From Cupriavidus pauculus (GTDB lineage: Bacteria; Pseudomonadota; Gammaproteobacteria; Burkholderiales; Burkholderiaceae), in contig NZ_CP044065.1 in the NCBI RefSeq assembly GCF_008693385.1, forward strand, positions 2,666,001 to 2,730,000: a stretch of 64,000 nucleotides of DNA, read 5' to 3'. Below, piece by piece: positions 9,996-19,713 of the stretch. Under the pieces are notes generated by a model, which was not told where the DNA came from, did not search any database, and was given only the letters and a program-made list of their open reading frames with translations. A program made the position numbers and the translations under genes. Position 1 is the first letter of the stretch. Each line of letters opens with the position of its first letter.

Positions 9996-10079
9996 CTAGC
10001 GAAGTACCACCGAGACAGCGGCGGCGACGGCCATCACGGCGATGGCGACAAGGTAAGGCTTACGAGGCAACAACGACAT
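9996..10079 (-). CDS. putative 27-residue hydrophobic small protein
   Basis: A short ORF encoding MSLLPRKPYLVAI... with a basic N-terminus (R6, K7), a single hydrophobic Ala/Val/Met stretch from about residue 10 to 26, and a C-terminal Arg. This is one likely membrane helix. A Shine-Dalgarno-like AGGGGA lies about 9-14 bases upstream of the ATG. The size and shape resemble SOS-induced type I toxins such as TisB or other small membrane proteins, but I recognise no family. About 55 bases upstream lies an SOS-box-like sequence. Evidence is limited to the ORF, its ribosome binding site and the upstream site. Confidence 0.45.
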   Translation of the reverse strand: MSLLPRKPYLVAIAVMAVAAAVSVVLR

Positions 10080-10134
10080 GACCGGATCCCCTTATCAATG
10101 TGGATGGCAGTTCTGCACGACTGCGTTCTTTGCA

Positions 10135-10150
10135 CTGTATACAAAAACTG
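10135..10150 (-). promoter_or_regulatory. LexA (SOS) box-like sequence upstream of the small ORF
   Basis: On the + strand the sequence reads CTGTATACAAAAACTG. Compared with the classic CTGT-N8-ACAG box, it keeps CTGT and all but one base of the right arm (ACTG for ACAG); read on the minus strand it ends in a perfect TATACAG. It is 56 bases before the small ORF and 209 before glyQ, so either could be the target. The spacing favours the small ORF. No other gene in this stretch is a known SOS gene. Confidence 0.35.
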
Positions 10151-10358
10151 TATCGGCACAAATCGTCCTTCTCTGAATATCGCGTCAGTGTTTTCCCGAC
10201 CCGTTGCCCGAATCTGACACCGCGGCAACCCGCGAAAAATCCGGCATTCCACGCAAACGCCCCCCATCCATGGGGGGTGGCGGTCAAAAAACGATAGAAT
10301 TCGGGGTTTGGCAAATCCGCCTGCCTGGATTGCCGCCGCATTCATTTCCGTCCTTTCT

Positions 10359-11297
10359 ATGCTGACCTTCCAACAAATGATTCTGACCCTGCAGGCCTAC
10401 TGGGACCGGCAGGGTTGCGCGTTGCTGCAACCGATCGATCTGGAGGTCGGCGCGGGCACGTCGCACGTGCATACGTTCCTGCGCGCGATCGGCCCCGAGC
10501 CGTGGCGTGCCGCGTACGTGCAGCCGTCGCGCCGGCCCAAGGACGGCCGCTACGGCGAGAACCCGAACCGCCTGCAGCATTACTACCAGTACCAGGTGGT
10601 GCTGAAGCCCGCGCCCGAGAACATCCTCGAGCTGTACCTCGGTTCGCTCGAGGCGCTCGGACTGGACCTCAAGCAGAACGACATCCGCTTCGTCGAGGAC
10701 GACTGGGAGAATCCGACGCTGGGCGCATGGGGCCTGGGCTGGGAAGTCTGGCTCAACGGCATGGAAGTGACGCAGTTCACCTACTTCCAGCAAGTGGGCG
10801 GCATCGACTGCAAGCCCATCACGGGCGAGATCACGTACGGCATCGAACGCCTCGCGATGTACCTGCAGAAGGTCGAGAACGTTTATGACCTCGTATGGAC
10901 CGAATGGGTCGAGAACGGCGAGACACGCCGGCTGACCTACGGCGACGTGTACCACCAGAACGAAGTGGAACAGTCGACGTACAACTTCGAGCACAGCAAT
11001 ACCGACATCCTGTTCCGCCATTTCTCGGAACACGAGGGTGAGGCCAAGCGCCTCATGGGCGAGGTCAAGGAAGGCGAAGCGCCGAGCGGCACGCGCCTGG
11101 CCCTGCCCGCCTACGAACAGGTGCTCAAGGCCGCCCACACGTTCAACCTGCTGGACGCGCGCGGCGCGATCTCCGTGACCGAGCGCGCGGCGTATATCGG
11201 CCGCATCCGCAATCTGTCGCGTCAGGTTGCGCAGGCCTACTACGATTCGCGGGAGGCCCTCGGCTTTCCGATGTGCGGCAACGGGGCACGCGCATGA
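10359..11297 (+). CDS. glyQ: glycyl-tRNA synthetase alpha subunit
   Basis: A 312-residue class II synthetase subunit of the bacterial (alpha2beta2) glycyl-tRNA synthetase, which carries the catalytic site for glycine activation. It begins [19 protein letters not shown], matching the family; an upstream in-frame ATG at 10308 would add 17 unsupported residues. Conserved blocks such as [14 protein letters not shown] and the [15 protein letters not shown] region are intact. The TGA overlaps the start of an unknown secreted-protein gene by four bases, and glyS follows after that gene, so the two subunits are separated by an extra reading frame. Confidence 0.97.
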   Translation: MLTFQQMILTLQAYWDRQGCALLQPIDLEVGAGTSHVHTFLRAIGPEPWRAAYVQPSRRPKDGRYGENPNRLQHYYQYQVVLKPAPENILELYLGSLEALGLDLKQNDIRFVEDDWENPTLGAWGLGWEVWLNGMEVTQFTYFQQVGGIDCKPITGEITYGIERLAMYLQKVENVYDLVWTEWVENGETRRLTYGDVYHQNEVEQSTYNFEHSNTDILFRHFSEHEGEAKRLMGEVKEGEAPSGTRLALPAYEQVLKAAHTFNLLDARGAISVTERAAYIGRIRNLSRQVAQAYYDSREALGFPMCGNGARA

Positions 11298-11926
11298 CGT
11301 CCCGCGCGCGCGGCGCGCTGGCAACCCGCGTCACGGTCGCGGCGGCGATCGCGGCGGCCGGCGTGGCGATGGGAGCTTCGGGCAGCGCGCTGGCCGCGCG
11401 CACGAGCCCACCCACGCCGCAGGCGCTGTACCTGCCGGAGAGTCTCGCCAACGTGTGCGAGGCCGACCAGCAGCAGCTGCAACAGGCGATCTCGCGCCAC
11501 TGGCGGCCCGGGCTCAATGCCGTGGACCAGTGGACGCAGCTCGTCCGGTCGTTCTCGTGCGATCTGTCCGGATCGCGCGACCTCGGCTGGCATCGCGTGC
11601 CGTTGCGCGCTTATGAAAGCGCGATCCGCTACCCGCTGACCTGGGTCGAGTGGGAAGAGCGCAACGGCCACGCGCGGCGTACCGTGAAGATGTACCGCTC
11701 GGCCGCGCAGCTGCCCCAGAAGATCGATTTCTGGATCGGCGGGCGCATCGACGAGATTCGCTACGACCGCCGGCAGCAGCGGATCGATGCGCGTTTTCCC
11801 GCCGCGGGCAGCCGCGGCGCATCCGGCGTGGCCGCGCAATGCGCATACACCACGCTGCAGTTCCGGCAACAGAACGGCCTGTGGCTGCTGTCCGGCGTAG
11901 AACCCAATCCCGCACCGCGCTGCTGA
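11294..11926 (+). CDS. exported protein of unknown function between glyQ and glyS
   Basis: A 210-residue protein beginning [15 protein letters not shown], with a Sec-type signal peptide of about 35 residues (hydrophobic Ala/Val/Gly core, cleavage near SALAAR). The mature part has four Cys visible (in NVCEAD, SFSCDLS, AAQCAYT and at the very C-terminus, PAPRC), an even number that would suit two disulfides in the periplasm. I do not recognise a domain. The start codon overlaps the glyQ stop (ATGA), so it is translationally coupled to a tRNA synthetase subunit, although its product should leave the cytoplasm. Confidence 0.75.
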   Translation: MTSRARGALATRVTVAAAIAAAGVAMGASGSALAARTSPPTPQALYLPESLANVCEADQQQLQQAISRHWRPGLNAVDQWTQLVRSFSCDLSGSRDLGWHRVPLRAYESAIRYPLTWVEWEERNGHARRTVKMYRSAAQLPQKIDFWIGGRIDEIRYDRRQQRIDARFPAAGSRGASGVAAQCAYTTLQFRQQNGLWLLSGVEPNPAPRC

Positions 11927-11962
11927 GCGCGGTGCCTGCCTCATACCCGTTGGATACGATTC

Positions 11963-14086
11963 ATGTCGCAACTGATGACCGATTCGCTGCTGATCGAACT
12001 GTTCACCGAAGAGCTGCCGCCCAAGGCGCTGGCCCGACTCGGTGACGCGTTTGCACAAGGCCTGTTTGCCGGCCTGCGCGAGCGCGACCTGCTCGAGCCC
12101 GGTGCCGCCGTGACGCCGTTTGCCACGCCGCGCCGCCTGGCCGCGCTGGTCACGGGCGTACGCCGTGCCGCGCCGGACCGCGAGCAGCGCGAGAAGGTGC
12201 TGCCGCTGACCGTGGCGCTCGACGCCGCCGGCGCGCCCACCGCCCCGCTCGCCAAGAAACTCGCGGCGCTGGCCAAGTCCATCGGCGTGGAGTCGATCGA
12301 CTGGCAGACGCTCGAGCGCGCTTCGGACGGCAAGGCCGACGCGTTTTTCCACCGCTACACCGCGCGCGGCGCCACGCTGGCCGGCGGCCTGCAGGCGGCG
12401 CTCGACGAGACGCTGGGCAAGCTGCCGATTCCGAAGGTGATGAGCTACCAGCGCCCGGACGGCACCACGGTGCATTTCGTGCGTCCCGCACATAGCCTCA
12501 TCGCGCTGTTCGGCGCCGAGATCGTGCCCGTGTCGGTGCTCGGCCTCGATGCCAGCAACATCACGCAGGGCCACCGGTTCCTGTCGCACGGCATGATCGA
12601 GATTCCGCATGCCAACGATTACGCCGCGCTGCTCGAGTCGAAGGGCCGCGTGGTCGCGAGCTACGCCGATCGCCGCGAACGCATCCGCTCCTCGCTGCTG
12701 GCCGAAGCCGGCGCCGATCAGGTGATCATGCCCGACGCGCTGCTCGACGAAGTGAACTCGCTCGTGGAATGGCCCGTGGTCTACGCCTGCCACTTCGAGG
12801 AAACGTTCCTCTCGGTGCCGCAGGAGTGCCTGATCCTGACGATGCAGACCAACCAGAAGTACTTTGCGCTCACCGATGCCAGCGGGCATCTGCGCAACCG
12901 CTTCCTGATCGTCTCGAACCTCGCCACGGAAACGCCGCAGTCGATCATCACCGGCAACGAGCGCGTGGTGCGTCCGCGCCTGGCCGACGCCAAGTTCTTC
13001 TTCGACCAGGATCGCAAGAAGACGCTGGCCTCGCGCGTGCCGCAGCTTGCGAACGTCGTGTATCACAACAAGATCGGCTCGCAGCTGGACCGCGTGCAGC
13101 GCCTGCAGCAGATCGCCGGCCATATCGCCGAGACCATGAACGGCACCGGCGCGCCGGTAGACCAGGCTGCCGCGATGCGCGGCGCCGAGCTCGCGAAGGC
13201 CGACCTGCTGACCGACATGGTCGGCGAGTTCCCCGAACTGCAGGGCACGATGGGCACGTACTACGCGCGCCACGACCACGAGGACCATGACGTGGCGCTG
13301 GCCTGCTCGGAACACTACCGTCCCCGCTTTGCCGGCGACGCGCTGCCGGAAGGCAACGTGAGCACGGCCGTGGCGCTGGCCGACAAGCTCGAGACGCTGG
13401 TCGGCATCTGGGGCATCGGCCTGCAGCCGACGGGCGAGAAGGATCCGTTCGCGCTGCGCCGCCACGCGCTCGGCATCCTGCGCATGCTGATCGAGAAGCC
13501 GCTCGCGGTAAAGCTCGACACGCTGCTGGCGCTGACCGAGCAGTCGTTTGCCGGCATCGCCGCGGTAAAGCCCGCGCGCGAGGCGATTCTGGACTTCCTG
13601 TACGACCGCGTGCGCGGCTACCTGAAGGACAAGGGCTACACGACGAACGAAGTGGAAGCCGTGGTCAGCCTGCGTCCGCAGGCGCTGCACGACATCATGG
13701 GCCGTATGGAAGCGGTGCGCACGTTCGCGGCGCTGCCCGAGGCGGAAGCGCTCGCGGCCGCCAACAAGCGCATCACGAACATCCTGCGCAAGACCGACGA
13801 AGCCATCGGCACCGTCGATGCGGCACTGTTCCAGGAAGACGCCGAGCGCACGCTGCACACCGCCATCGAGCGCGTGCGCCCGGGCGTGGAAGCGGCGTTC
13901 GCCGGCGGCGATTTCACGGCCGCGCTGCGCGACCTCGCGCAATTGCGCGAGGCGGTGGACCAGTTCTTCAACGACGTGATGGTGATGGCCGACGATGCGC
14001 GCCTGCGCGCGAACCGGCTTGCCCTGCTGGCGTCGCTGCACGCGCTCGCCAACCGGGTAGCCGACATCTCCAAGCTCGCTGCCTGA
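11963..14086 (+). CDS. glyS: glycyl-tRNA synthetase beta subunit
   Basis: A 707-residue beta subunit, normal in length (E. coli 689). It begins [23 protein letters not shown], with the family block [14 protein letters not shown]. The body contains the conserved HD-like helical region and a C-terminal anticodon-binding domain ending with the region [14 protein letters not shown]. It supplies tRNA binding to the alpha2beta2 enzyme. It lies 36 bases after the unknown gene and 33 bases before gmhB, on one presumed transcript. Confidence 0.97.
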   Translation: MSQLMTDSLLIELFTEELPPKALARLGDAFAQGLFAGLRERDLLEPGAAVTPFATPRRLAALVTGVRRAAPDREQREKVLPLTVALDAAGAPTAPLAKKLAALAKSIGVESIDWQTLERASDGKADAFFHRYTARGATLAGGLQAALDETLGKLPIPKVMSYQRPDGTTVHFVRPAHSLIALFGAEIVPVSVLGLDASNITQGHRFLSHGMIEIPHANDYAALLESKGRVVASYADRRERIRSSLLAEAGADQVIMPDALLDEVNSLVEWPVVYACHFEETFLSVPQECLILTMQTNQKYFALTDASGHLRNRFLIVSNLATETPQSIITGNERVVRPRLADAKFFFDQDRKKTLASRVPQLANVVYHNKIGSQLDRVQRLQQIAGHIAETMNGTGAPVDQAAAMRGAELAKADLLTDMVGEFPELQGTMGTYYARHDHEDHDVALACSEHYRPRFAGDALPEGNVSTAVALADKLETLVGIWGIGLQPTGEKDPFALRRHALGILRMLIEKPLAVKLDTLLALTEQSFAGIAAVKPAREAILDFLYDRVRGYLKDKGYTTNEVEAVVSLRPQALHDIMGRMEAVRTFAALPEAEALAAANKRITNILRKTDEAIGTVDAALFQEDAERTLHTAIERVRPGVEAAFAGGDFTAALRDLAQLREAVDQFFNDVMVMADDARLRANRLALLASLHALANRVADISKLAA

Positions 14087-14119
14087 CGGCCCGGCAGTCA
14101 CACACGGAAGCCACGCAAG

Positions 14120-14749
14120 ATGCCACAGACACCGCCCCGCTTCGTCATCCTCGATCGCGATGGCGTCGTCAACCTCGACAGCGATCAGTTCATCAAGACG
14201 CCCGATGAATGGGTGCCGATTCCCGGCAGCCTCGAGGCGATCGCCGCGCTGAACCAGGCCGGCTTTCGCGTCGTGATCGCGAGCAACCAGTCGGGCATCG
14301 GCCGTGGCCTGTTCGAGATGAGCGCCCTCAACGCGATGCACGAGAAGATGTACAAGGCGCTGGCCAGCCTCGGCGGGCGCGTGGAGGCGGTATTCTTCTG
14401 CCCCCATACGGCCGCCGATGGCTGCGACTGCCGCAAGCCGAAGCCCGGCATGTTCGAGCAGATCGGCGAGCGTTTCGGCATCGAGCTGCGCGCGGTACCC
14501 GTGGTCGGCGACTCGCTGCGCGACCTCGAGGCCGGCGTGGCCGTTGGCTGCGTGCCGCACCTCGTGCTGACCGGCAAGGGCCGGAAGACGCAAGACAAGG
14601 GTGGCCTGCCTGCCGGCACGCGCATCCACGACGACCTGACCGCCTTCGCGCGCTGGCTGGTCACCGGCGACGATGCGCAATCGGCGCACAAGTCCCCGGC
14701 CCCCTCACACGAGCCTCCGAACGAGGCTCCCCGCGCGCAACCCCGATGA
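14120..14749 (+). CDS. gmhB: D-glycero-beta-D-manno-heptose 1,7-bisphosphate 7-phosphatase
   Basis: A 209-residue HAD-superfamily phosphatase of the GmhB type in the ADP-heptose pathway for LPS inner core. Seen: the nucleophile motif LDRDGVVN near the N-terminus, the SNQSGIGRG block, the zinc loop CPHTAADGCDCRKPKPG with its Cys/His ligands, and GDSLRDLEAG, the final Asp motif. The C-terminal ~25 residues are a Pro/Ser/Ala-rich tail beyond the usual ~185. Its TGA overlaps the ATG of plsC (ATGA). The glyS-gmhB-plsC order recurs in betaproteobacteria. Confidence 0.95.
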   Translation: MPQTPPRFVILDRDGVVNLDSDQFIKTPDEWVPIPGSLEAIAALNQAGFRVVIASNQSGIGRGLFEMSALNAMHEKMYKALASLGGRVEAVFFCPHTAADGCDCRKPKPGMFEQIGERFGIELRAVPVVGDSLRDLEAGVAVGCVPHLVLTGKGRKTQDKGGLPAGTRIHDDLTAFARWLVTGDDAQSAHKSPAPSHEPPNEAPRAQPR

Positions 14750-15516
14750 TCTTCATTCGTTCCCTGCTGTTCGCCATCTACCTGGTGGTCCTGACGCCGC
14801 CGTACGCGTGCGCCTGCTTTATCGTCTTTCCGTTCATGAACGCCGCGAACCGGTTCCGCTTCGTGCAGGGCTGGACGCGGCTCGTGATCTGGGCCGCGCG
14901 CGGCATCTGCGGCATCAAGTACCGCATCGAGGGCATGGACCACATGCGCACGATGCTGGACAAGCCCGTGGTGCTGCTGTCGAAGCACCAGTCCGCGTGG
15001 GAGACCGTCGCCTACGTGGCGCTGATGCCGAAGCCGCTCTGCTTCGTGTTCAAGCGCGAGCTGCTGTTCGTGCCGTTCTTCGGCTGGGCGCTGGGCATGC
15101 TCAAGATGGTCCATATCAACCGCAAGGACGGCTCGCGCGCCTTCGCGCAGGCGGCCAACCAGGGCCGCGAGCGGCTTGCCGAGGGCGCATGGATCATCAT
15201 GTTCCCCGAGGGCACGCGCACGCCTTCCGGCATGGCGAACCCGCGCTACAAGAGCGGCGGTGCGCGCCTCGCCGCGGAAACGGGCGCATGGATCCTGCCG
15301 ATGGCGGTGAACTCCGGCCGCGTCTGGCCGCGCAATTCGTTCCGCAAGTATCCGGGCACGGTGACGATCTCGATCGGCCCGGCCATCAGCTCCGCGAACC
15401 GCACGGCCGACCAGCTCAACACCGAAGTGCAGACGTGGGTCGAGGCGGAGATGCGCCGCATCGACGCGGACAGCTACCGCGGCGAGCGCGGCGCGCAGGA
15501 CAAGGCTCCCGCATGA
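14746..15516 (+). CDS. plsC: 1-acyl-sn-glycerol-3-phosphate acyltransferase (PlsC type)
   Basis: A 256-residue membrane-bound acyltransferase expected to convert lysophosphatidate to phosphatidate. There is one N-terminal hydrophobic helix (residues about 5-28). The catalytic block reads SKHQSAWETV, so the usual HX4D motif is HX4E here (H81, E86). The substrate motif FPEGTRTPSG is at about 153-162. Both ends overlap neighbours by four bases (gmhB upstream, YgjP-like gene downstream), indicating a coupled set. A specific paralogue with another acyl acceptor cannot be excluded. Confidence 0.9.
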   Translation: MIFIRSLLFAIYLVVLTPPYACACFIVFPFMNAANRFRFVQGWTRLVIWAARGICGIKYRIEGMDHMRTMLDKPVVLLSKHQSAWETVAYVALMPKPLCFVFKRELLFVPFFGWALGMLKMVHINRKDGSRAFAQAANQGRERLAEGAWIIMFPEGTRTPSGMANPRYKSGGARLAAETGAWILPMAVNSGRVWPRNSFRKYPGTVTISIGPAISSANRTADQLNTEVQTWVEAEMRRIDADSYRGERGAQDKAPA

Positions 15517-16412
15517 AGCTGCTGCGGCCCGCCCCCGATACCACCGACGCGCAGCTCGAGCTGCTGTTCGGGACGACCGGCCATGCCGTCGAGACCGGCG
15601 AACGGTTCACGGCGGCGCCCGGCGACGCCGCGCTGGCGGCCGAGCCCGCGCCGCTCGTCGCGGAACCGCCCGCGTGGCCGCCGCTGCAACCCAACGCCCG
15701 TGTGCTCCATATCGGCGAGCGCGCGCTGCATTACACGCTCAAGCGGTCGGCGCGCCGGACCATCGGCTTCACGATCGACGATCGCGGCCTGTCCATCACG
15801 GCGCCGCGCTGGGTCACGCTCGTCGATATCGAATCGGCGATCCTCGAAAAGCAGCGCTGGATCTTTACCAAGCTCGGCGAGTGGCGCCATCGCGAAGCGC
15901 GCCGTGTGTTACCGACCGTGCAGTGGCGCGACGGCGCGAGCCTGCCGTTCCTCGGCAAGCCGATCACGCTGCAGCTGGACTCGCCGTTCGGCGCGCTGCA
16001 GTTCGATGCGGCCACGCGCGTGCTGCATCTCGCGTTACCGGCGCATGCCGACGAACAACAGATCAAGGATCGCGTGCAGGGCTGGCTCCAGCATCAGGCA
16101 CGGCGCCTGCTGGCCGAGCGGCTCGATATCTACGCGGAGAAGCTCGGCGTGCGCCATACCGGTTTTGCGCTGACGTCCGCGGCCACGCGCTGGGGCAGCT
16201 GCACCGCCGACGGCAAGATCCGCCTGAACTGGCGCCTCATGCATTTTCCGCTGTCGATGATCGACTACGTGGCCGCGCATGAGCTCGCGCACCTCAAGGA
16301 AATGAACCACGGCCCGCGGTTCTGGGAAACGGTCGAATCGATCTTTCCCGAGTTTCGCGATGCCCGCGCACAGCTGCGCGCGCATCCCCCCGAGTTGTTA
16401 CCGACGTTCTAG
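15513..16412 (+). CDS. YgjP-like metallopeptidase (M48/DUF45 family)
   Basis: A 299-residue protein with a C-terminal YgjP-like (DUF45/WLM) domain. The zinc motif HELAHLKEMNH gives H256, E257, H260 and H266, followed by GPRFW, the hallmark of this family. The central sequence WGSCTADGKIRLNWRLMHFP is the other conserved block. The N-terminal ~60 residues are variable. The substrate is not known for the family; it is predicted to be cytoplasmic since no signal peptide is seen. It overlaps plsC by four bases and precedes gloA by 21. Confidence 0.88.
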   Translation: MKLLRPAPDTTDAQLELLFGTTGHAVETGERFTAAPGDAALAAEPAPLVAEPPAWPPLQPNARVLHIGERALHYTLKRSARRTIGFTIDDRGLSITAPRWVTLVDIESAILEKQRWIFTKLGEWRHREARRVLPTVQWRDGASLPFLGKPITLQLDSPFGALQFDAATRVLHLALPAHADEQQIKDRVQGWLQHQARRLLAERLDIYAEKLGVRHTGFALTSAATRWGSCTADGKIRLNWRLMHFPLSMIDYVAAHELAHLKEMNHGPRFWETVESIFPEFRDARAQLRAHPPELLPTF

Positions 16413-16433
16413 ACAACCACAGAAGGACCCCAC

Positions 16434-16841
16434 ATGCGACTCCTCCACACCATGCTCCGCGTTGGCGATTACCAGCGCTCGATCGAGTTCTATACGCGCG
16501 TGCTCGGCATGCAGCTGCTGCGCGAAAGCGACAACCCCGAGTACAAGTACCGCCTGGCCTTCGTCGGCTACGGTCCCGAGAGCGAAGGCGCGGTGATCGA
16601 GCTGACCTACAACTACGGCGTGGACAAGTACGACCTCGGCACGGCCTACGGCCATATCGCGCTGGAGACCGACAATGCCGCCGCGGCCTGCGACCGCATC
16701 CGCGCGGCCGGTGGCAAGGTCACGCGCGAAGCGGGCCCGGTCAAGGGCGGCACGACCGTGATCGCGTTCGTGGAAGATCCGGACGGCTACAAGATCGAAC
16801 TGATCGAGCGTCATTCGACGCGCGACGCGAACCGTCCGTAA
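16434..16841 (+). CDS. gloA: lactoylglutathione lyase (glyoxalase I)
   Basis: A 135-residue glyoxalase I of the short, nickel-type bacterial class. All four metal ligands are visible: H5, E56, H74 and E122. It isomerises the methylglyoxal-glutathione hemithioacetal to S-lactoylglutathione in the cytoplasm. An AAGGA ribosome binding site lies 10 bases before the ATG. The DMT transporter gene follows after 14 bases, so the two are likely co-transcribed. Confidence 0.96.
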   Translation: MRLLHTMLRVGDYQRSIEFYTRVLGMQLLRESDNPEYKYRLAFVGYGPESEGAVIELTYNYGVDKYDLGTAYGHIALETDNAAAACDRIRAAGGKVTREAGPVKGGTTVIAFVEDPDGYKIELIERHSTRDANRP

Positions 16842-16855
16842 GCACCGGCCCCGCG

Positions 16856-17791
16856 ATGAGCGTTGCCGCGCAGGCCCTCGACCGCCGTCCGCTCGACGCC
16901 ATTGCCGTGGGTCTCATGTTGTTGCTGTGCGCGTCATGGGGCCTGCAACAGGTGGTGATCAAGGTCACCGCACCGCTGATGGGTGCGGTGATGCAGGCCG
17001 GCGTGCGCTCGGCCATCGCGGCGCTGCTGGTCTACGGCTTCACGCTGTGGCGCCGCCAGCCGCTGTGGCAGCGTGACGGCACGCTGCCCGCGGGGTTGCT
17101 CGCCGGGCTGCTGTTCGGCGGCGAGTTCCTCTGCATCTTCGTCGGACTGGGCCATACCACGGCCTCGCGCATGGCGGTGTTTCTCTATACGGCGCCGGTG
17201 TTCACCGCGCTCGGCCTGCATTTCACGGTGCCGGGCGAGCGGCTGCGGCCCGCGCAATGGCTGGGCGTGATCGCCGCGTTCGCGGGCATCGTGATTGCGT
17301 TCGCCGATGGCATAGGGAACGGCATAGGGGGCGCGACTACGTCGCCCACGCAGGGTGGTTCCACATTGATCGGGGATGGGCTCGGCGTGCTTGCGGGCGC
17401 GCTATGGGCGGCCACCACGCTGCTCGTGCGTGCCAGCCCGCTGGCGAGCGCACCGGCCAGCAAGACGCTGCTGTATCAGCTGGCCGTCTCGGCCGTGGCA
17501 TTGCTGGCGCTGGCGCTGATGGCGGGCCAGCATATCGATGTGCAATTCAACGGGCTCGTGTTCGCGAGCCTGTTCTACCAGTCCGTGCTGGTGGCGTTCG
17601 CGAGCTATCTGGCGTGGTTCTGGCTGCTGCGCCAGTACCTGACGTCCCGGCTCGCGGTGTTCTCGTTTCTCACCCCGTTGTTCGGCGTGACGTTCGGCGT
17701 GGTGCTGATGCACGACGTCGTCGGCGTGCGCTTCGCCATATCGGCGCTGCTGGTGCTCGGCGGCATCGTGCTCGTCAATCGCCGGGGTTGA
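16856..17791 (+). CDS. DMT-superfamily (EamA) transporter
   Basis: A 311-residue integral membrane protein with about ten hydrophobic helices arranged as two EamA repeats. The second repeat starts near LGVLAGALWAATTLLVRA. A Gly/Thr/Ser-rich loop (around residues 150-170) separates the two halves. Members export small metabolites or amino acids; the substrate cannot be told from sequence. It follows gloA by 14 bases and converges with trpS, leaving only seven bases between the stops. Confidence 0.88.
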   Translation: MSVAAQALDRRPLDAIAVGLMLLLCASWGLQQVVIKVTAPLMGAVMQAGVRSAIAALLVYGFTLWRRQPLWQRDGTLPAGLLAGLLFGGEFLCIFVGLGHTTASRMAVFLYTAPVFTALGLHFTVPGERLRPAQWLGVIAAFAGIVIAFADGIGNGIGGATTSPTQGGSTLIGDGLGVLAGALWAATTLLVRASPLASAPASKTLLYQLAVSAVALLALALMAGQHIDVQFNGLVFASLFYQSVLVAFASYLAWFWLLRQYLTSRLAVFSFLTPLFGVTFGVVLMHDVVGVRFAISALLVLGGIVLVNRRG

Positions 17792-17798
17792 CTCTCCG

Positions 17799-18821
17799 TC
17801 AGAACGAGAACATGCCCAGCGCGCTGCGCACTTCGTCCAGCGTCTGCTGGGTCAGTTCGCGCGCTTCGGCCGTGCCCTTCTTCAGGATATCGAATACATA
17901 GCCCGGATCCTTCGCGAGTTCTTCGCGACGCTCGCGGATCGGACGCAGCATCTCCTGCAGGATGCCTTCGATCCGGCGCTTGAGCACCATGTCGCCCAGA
18001 CCGCCGCGGCGATAGTGTTCCTTCAGGGCCTCCACTTCCTCGACGTTCGGATCGAACGCGTCGAGGTAGGTGAACACCACGTTGCCCTCCACCTGCCCCG
18101 GATCCGACACCTTGAGGTGGTTCGGATCGGTGTACATACGGTGCACGGCTTCCTTGATCTGCTCCGGCGACGCGCCGAGCGGAATCGCGTTGCCCTGCGA
18201 CTTGCTCATCTTCGCCTTGCCATCGACGCCGGGCAGACGGCCGTGCTTCGGGATCAGCGCGGCGGCCTCCGGCAGCACCTCGCGGCCCACCTGATGGTTG
18301 ATGCGGCGCACGATCTCGTTGGTCTGCTCGATCAGCGGCGCCTGGTCCTCGCCCACGGGCACGAGCACGGCCTTGAAGCCCGTGATGTCCGCGGCCTGCG
18401 AGGCGGGGTAGCACAGGAAGCCCGCCGGGATATCGCGGCCGAAACCGCGCGCCTGGATCTCTTCCTTGATCGTCGGGTTGCGCTCGAGGCGCGAGACCGT
18501 GACGAAGTTCAGGTACATCAGCGTCAGCTCGGCCAGCGCGGGCAGATGCGACTGCACGGTGATCGTGGTCTTGGCCGGGTCGATGCCCACCGCGAGGTAG
18601 TCGAGCGCGACCTCGAGCACGTTGCGGCGGACCTTCTCCGGATCGTGCGCGTTGTCCGTCATGGCCTGCGTGTCGGCCAGCAGCAGATACTGCTTGTGCG
18701 AGTCCTGCAGCGACACGCGGCTCTTGAGCGAGCCGACGTAGTGGCCGAGGTGCAGCGGGCCGGTGGGACGGTCGCCGGTCAGGATGACGGGACGCGTATC
18801 GATGTTCGTTTGGGCTGTCAT
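17799..18821 (-). CDS. trpS: tryptophanyl-tRNA synthetase
   Basis: A 340-residue class I synthetase, normal length. The HIGH motif appears as HLGH (residues 24-27) and KMSKS is intact at 204-208. The conserved ILTGDRPTGPLHLGHY start and the QTLDEVRSALG C-terminus are typical of proteobacterial TrpS. It is the last gene of a minus-strand run lptD-surA-pdxA-rsmA-trpS, with a 36-base gap after rsmA. No leader peptide or T-box is seen. Confidence 0.96.
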   Translation of the reverse strand: MTAQTNIDTRPVILTGDRPTGPLHLGHYVGSLKSRVSLQDSHKQYLLLADTQAMTDNAHDPEKVRRNVLEVALDYLAVGIDPAKTTITVQSHLPALAELTLMYLNFVTVSRLERNPTIKEEIQARGFGRDIPAGFLCYPASQAADITGFKAVLVPVGEDQAPLIEQTNEIVRRINHQVGREVLPEAAALIPKHGRLPGVDGKAKMSKSQGNAIPLGASPEQIKEAVHRMYTDPNHLKVSDPGQVEGNVVFTYLDAFDPNVEEVEALKEHYRRGGLGDMVLKRRIEGILQEMLRPIRERREELAKDPGYVFDILKKGTAEARELTQQTLDEVRSALGMFSF

Positions 18822-18857
18822 GGCGTCACAGATGAATCAAGACAAATACGGTAGGAA

Positions 18858-19694
18858 TCAGGGGGCCGGCCGGGCCTGGGTGCCGGCGCTCACGAGCCGC
18901 GCCAGATCGACGTACTCGCCGACCGGCACCTCCTCGGCACGGCGGCCGAGATCGAAGCCGAGCGCATCGAAATCGACCTGGTCGCGCAGGAAGGACAACG
19001 TGTTGCGCAGCACCTTGCGGCGCTGCGAGAACGCCGCGGCCACCACGTCGCCGAGCACGCTCGTGTCGCACGCGGCATACGGCGACTGAAGCTCGCCGGT
19101 GGGCAGGCGCGGCCACGGAATCATGCGCACGACGGCGGAATCCACCTTCGGCGGCGGATTGAACGAAGCCGGCGGCACGTCCAGCACGTGCTCCATGTGA
19201 TAGCGCACCTGCAGCATGATGGACAGGCGGCCGAATGCCTTGCTGCCCGGCTCCGCGATCATGCGCTCGACCACTTCCTTCTGCAGCATGAAGTGCTGGT
19301 CGCGCACGACATCCGCGAAGCTCATCAGATGGAACAGCAGCGGGCTGGAAATGTTGTACGGCAGATTGCCGACGATGCGCAGCGAACGGTCCGGCTCCTG
19401 CAGGCGCGCGAAGTCGAAGGCCAGCGCATCGCCGGCGTGGACGTCGAGGCGCGTGCCGTAGCGGCGGTTGAGCCGTTCGACGAGGTCGCGGTCGAGCTCG
19501 ACCACGTGCATGCGCGGCAGGCGCTCGAGCAGCGGATTGGTCAGCGCGCCGAGGCCCGGGCCGATCTCGACGAGCACGTCGTTCGGCTGCGGATCGATGG
19601 CGTTGATGATGCCGTGGATGACGCCGTCATCCACGAGGAAGTTCTGACCGAATCGCTTGCGGGCAATGTGGCCCTGATGAACGTTTGAACGCAT
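18858..19694 (-). CDS. rsmA: 16S rRNA m6(2)A1518/A1519 dimethyltransferase RsmA (KsgA)
   Basis: A 278-residue methyltransferase that dimethylates A1518 and A1519 in helix 45 of 16S rRNA. SAM-binding EIGPGLG is at residues 43-49 and the catalytic NLPYN motif at 110-114. The start is the Met of [20 protein letters not shown]; the open frame reaches 25 codons further upstream, into the pdxA end, without family similarity. It lies 19 bases downstream of pdxA in the conserved surA-pdxA-rsmA order. Confidence 0.96.
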   Translation of the reverse strand: MRSNVHQGHIARKRFGQNFLVDDGVIHGIINAIDPQPNDVLVEIGPGLGALTNPLLERLPRMHVVELDRDLVERLNRRYGTRLDVHAGDALAFDFARLQEPDRSLRIVGNLPYNISSPLLFHLMSFADVVRDQHFMLQKEVVERMIAEPGSKAFGRLSIMLQVRYHMEHVLDVPPASFNPPPKVDSAVVRMIPWPRLPTGELQSPYAACDTSVLGDVVAAAFSQRRKVLRNTLSFLRDQVDFDALGFDLGRRAEEVPVGEYVDLARLVSAGTQARPAP

Positions 19695-19713
19695 GGTGTC
19701 TGTGGGCTGTCCG

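Noticed and set aside
10034..10345. 103-residue minus-strand open frame before glyQ
   Set aside because: It overlaps the small ORF in another frame and the glyQ leader, has no ribosome binding site and looks unstructured.
11240..14689. 1149-residue open frame antisense to glyS
   Set aside because: High GC leaves the opposite strand open. The frame has a His/Arg/Gln-rich low-complexity composition, no family features, and fully overlaps glyS and its neighbours.
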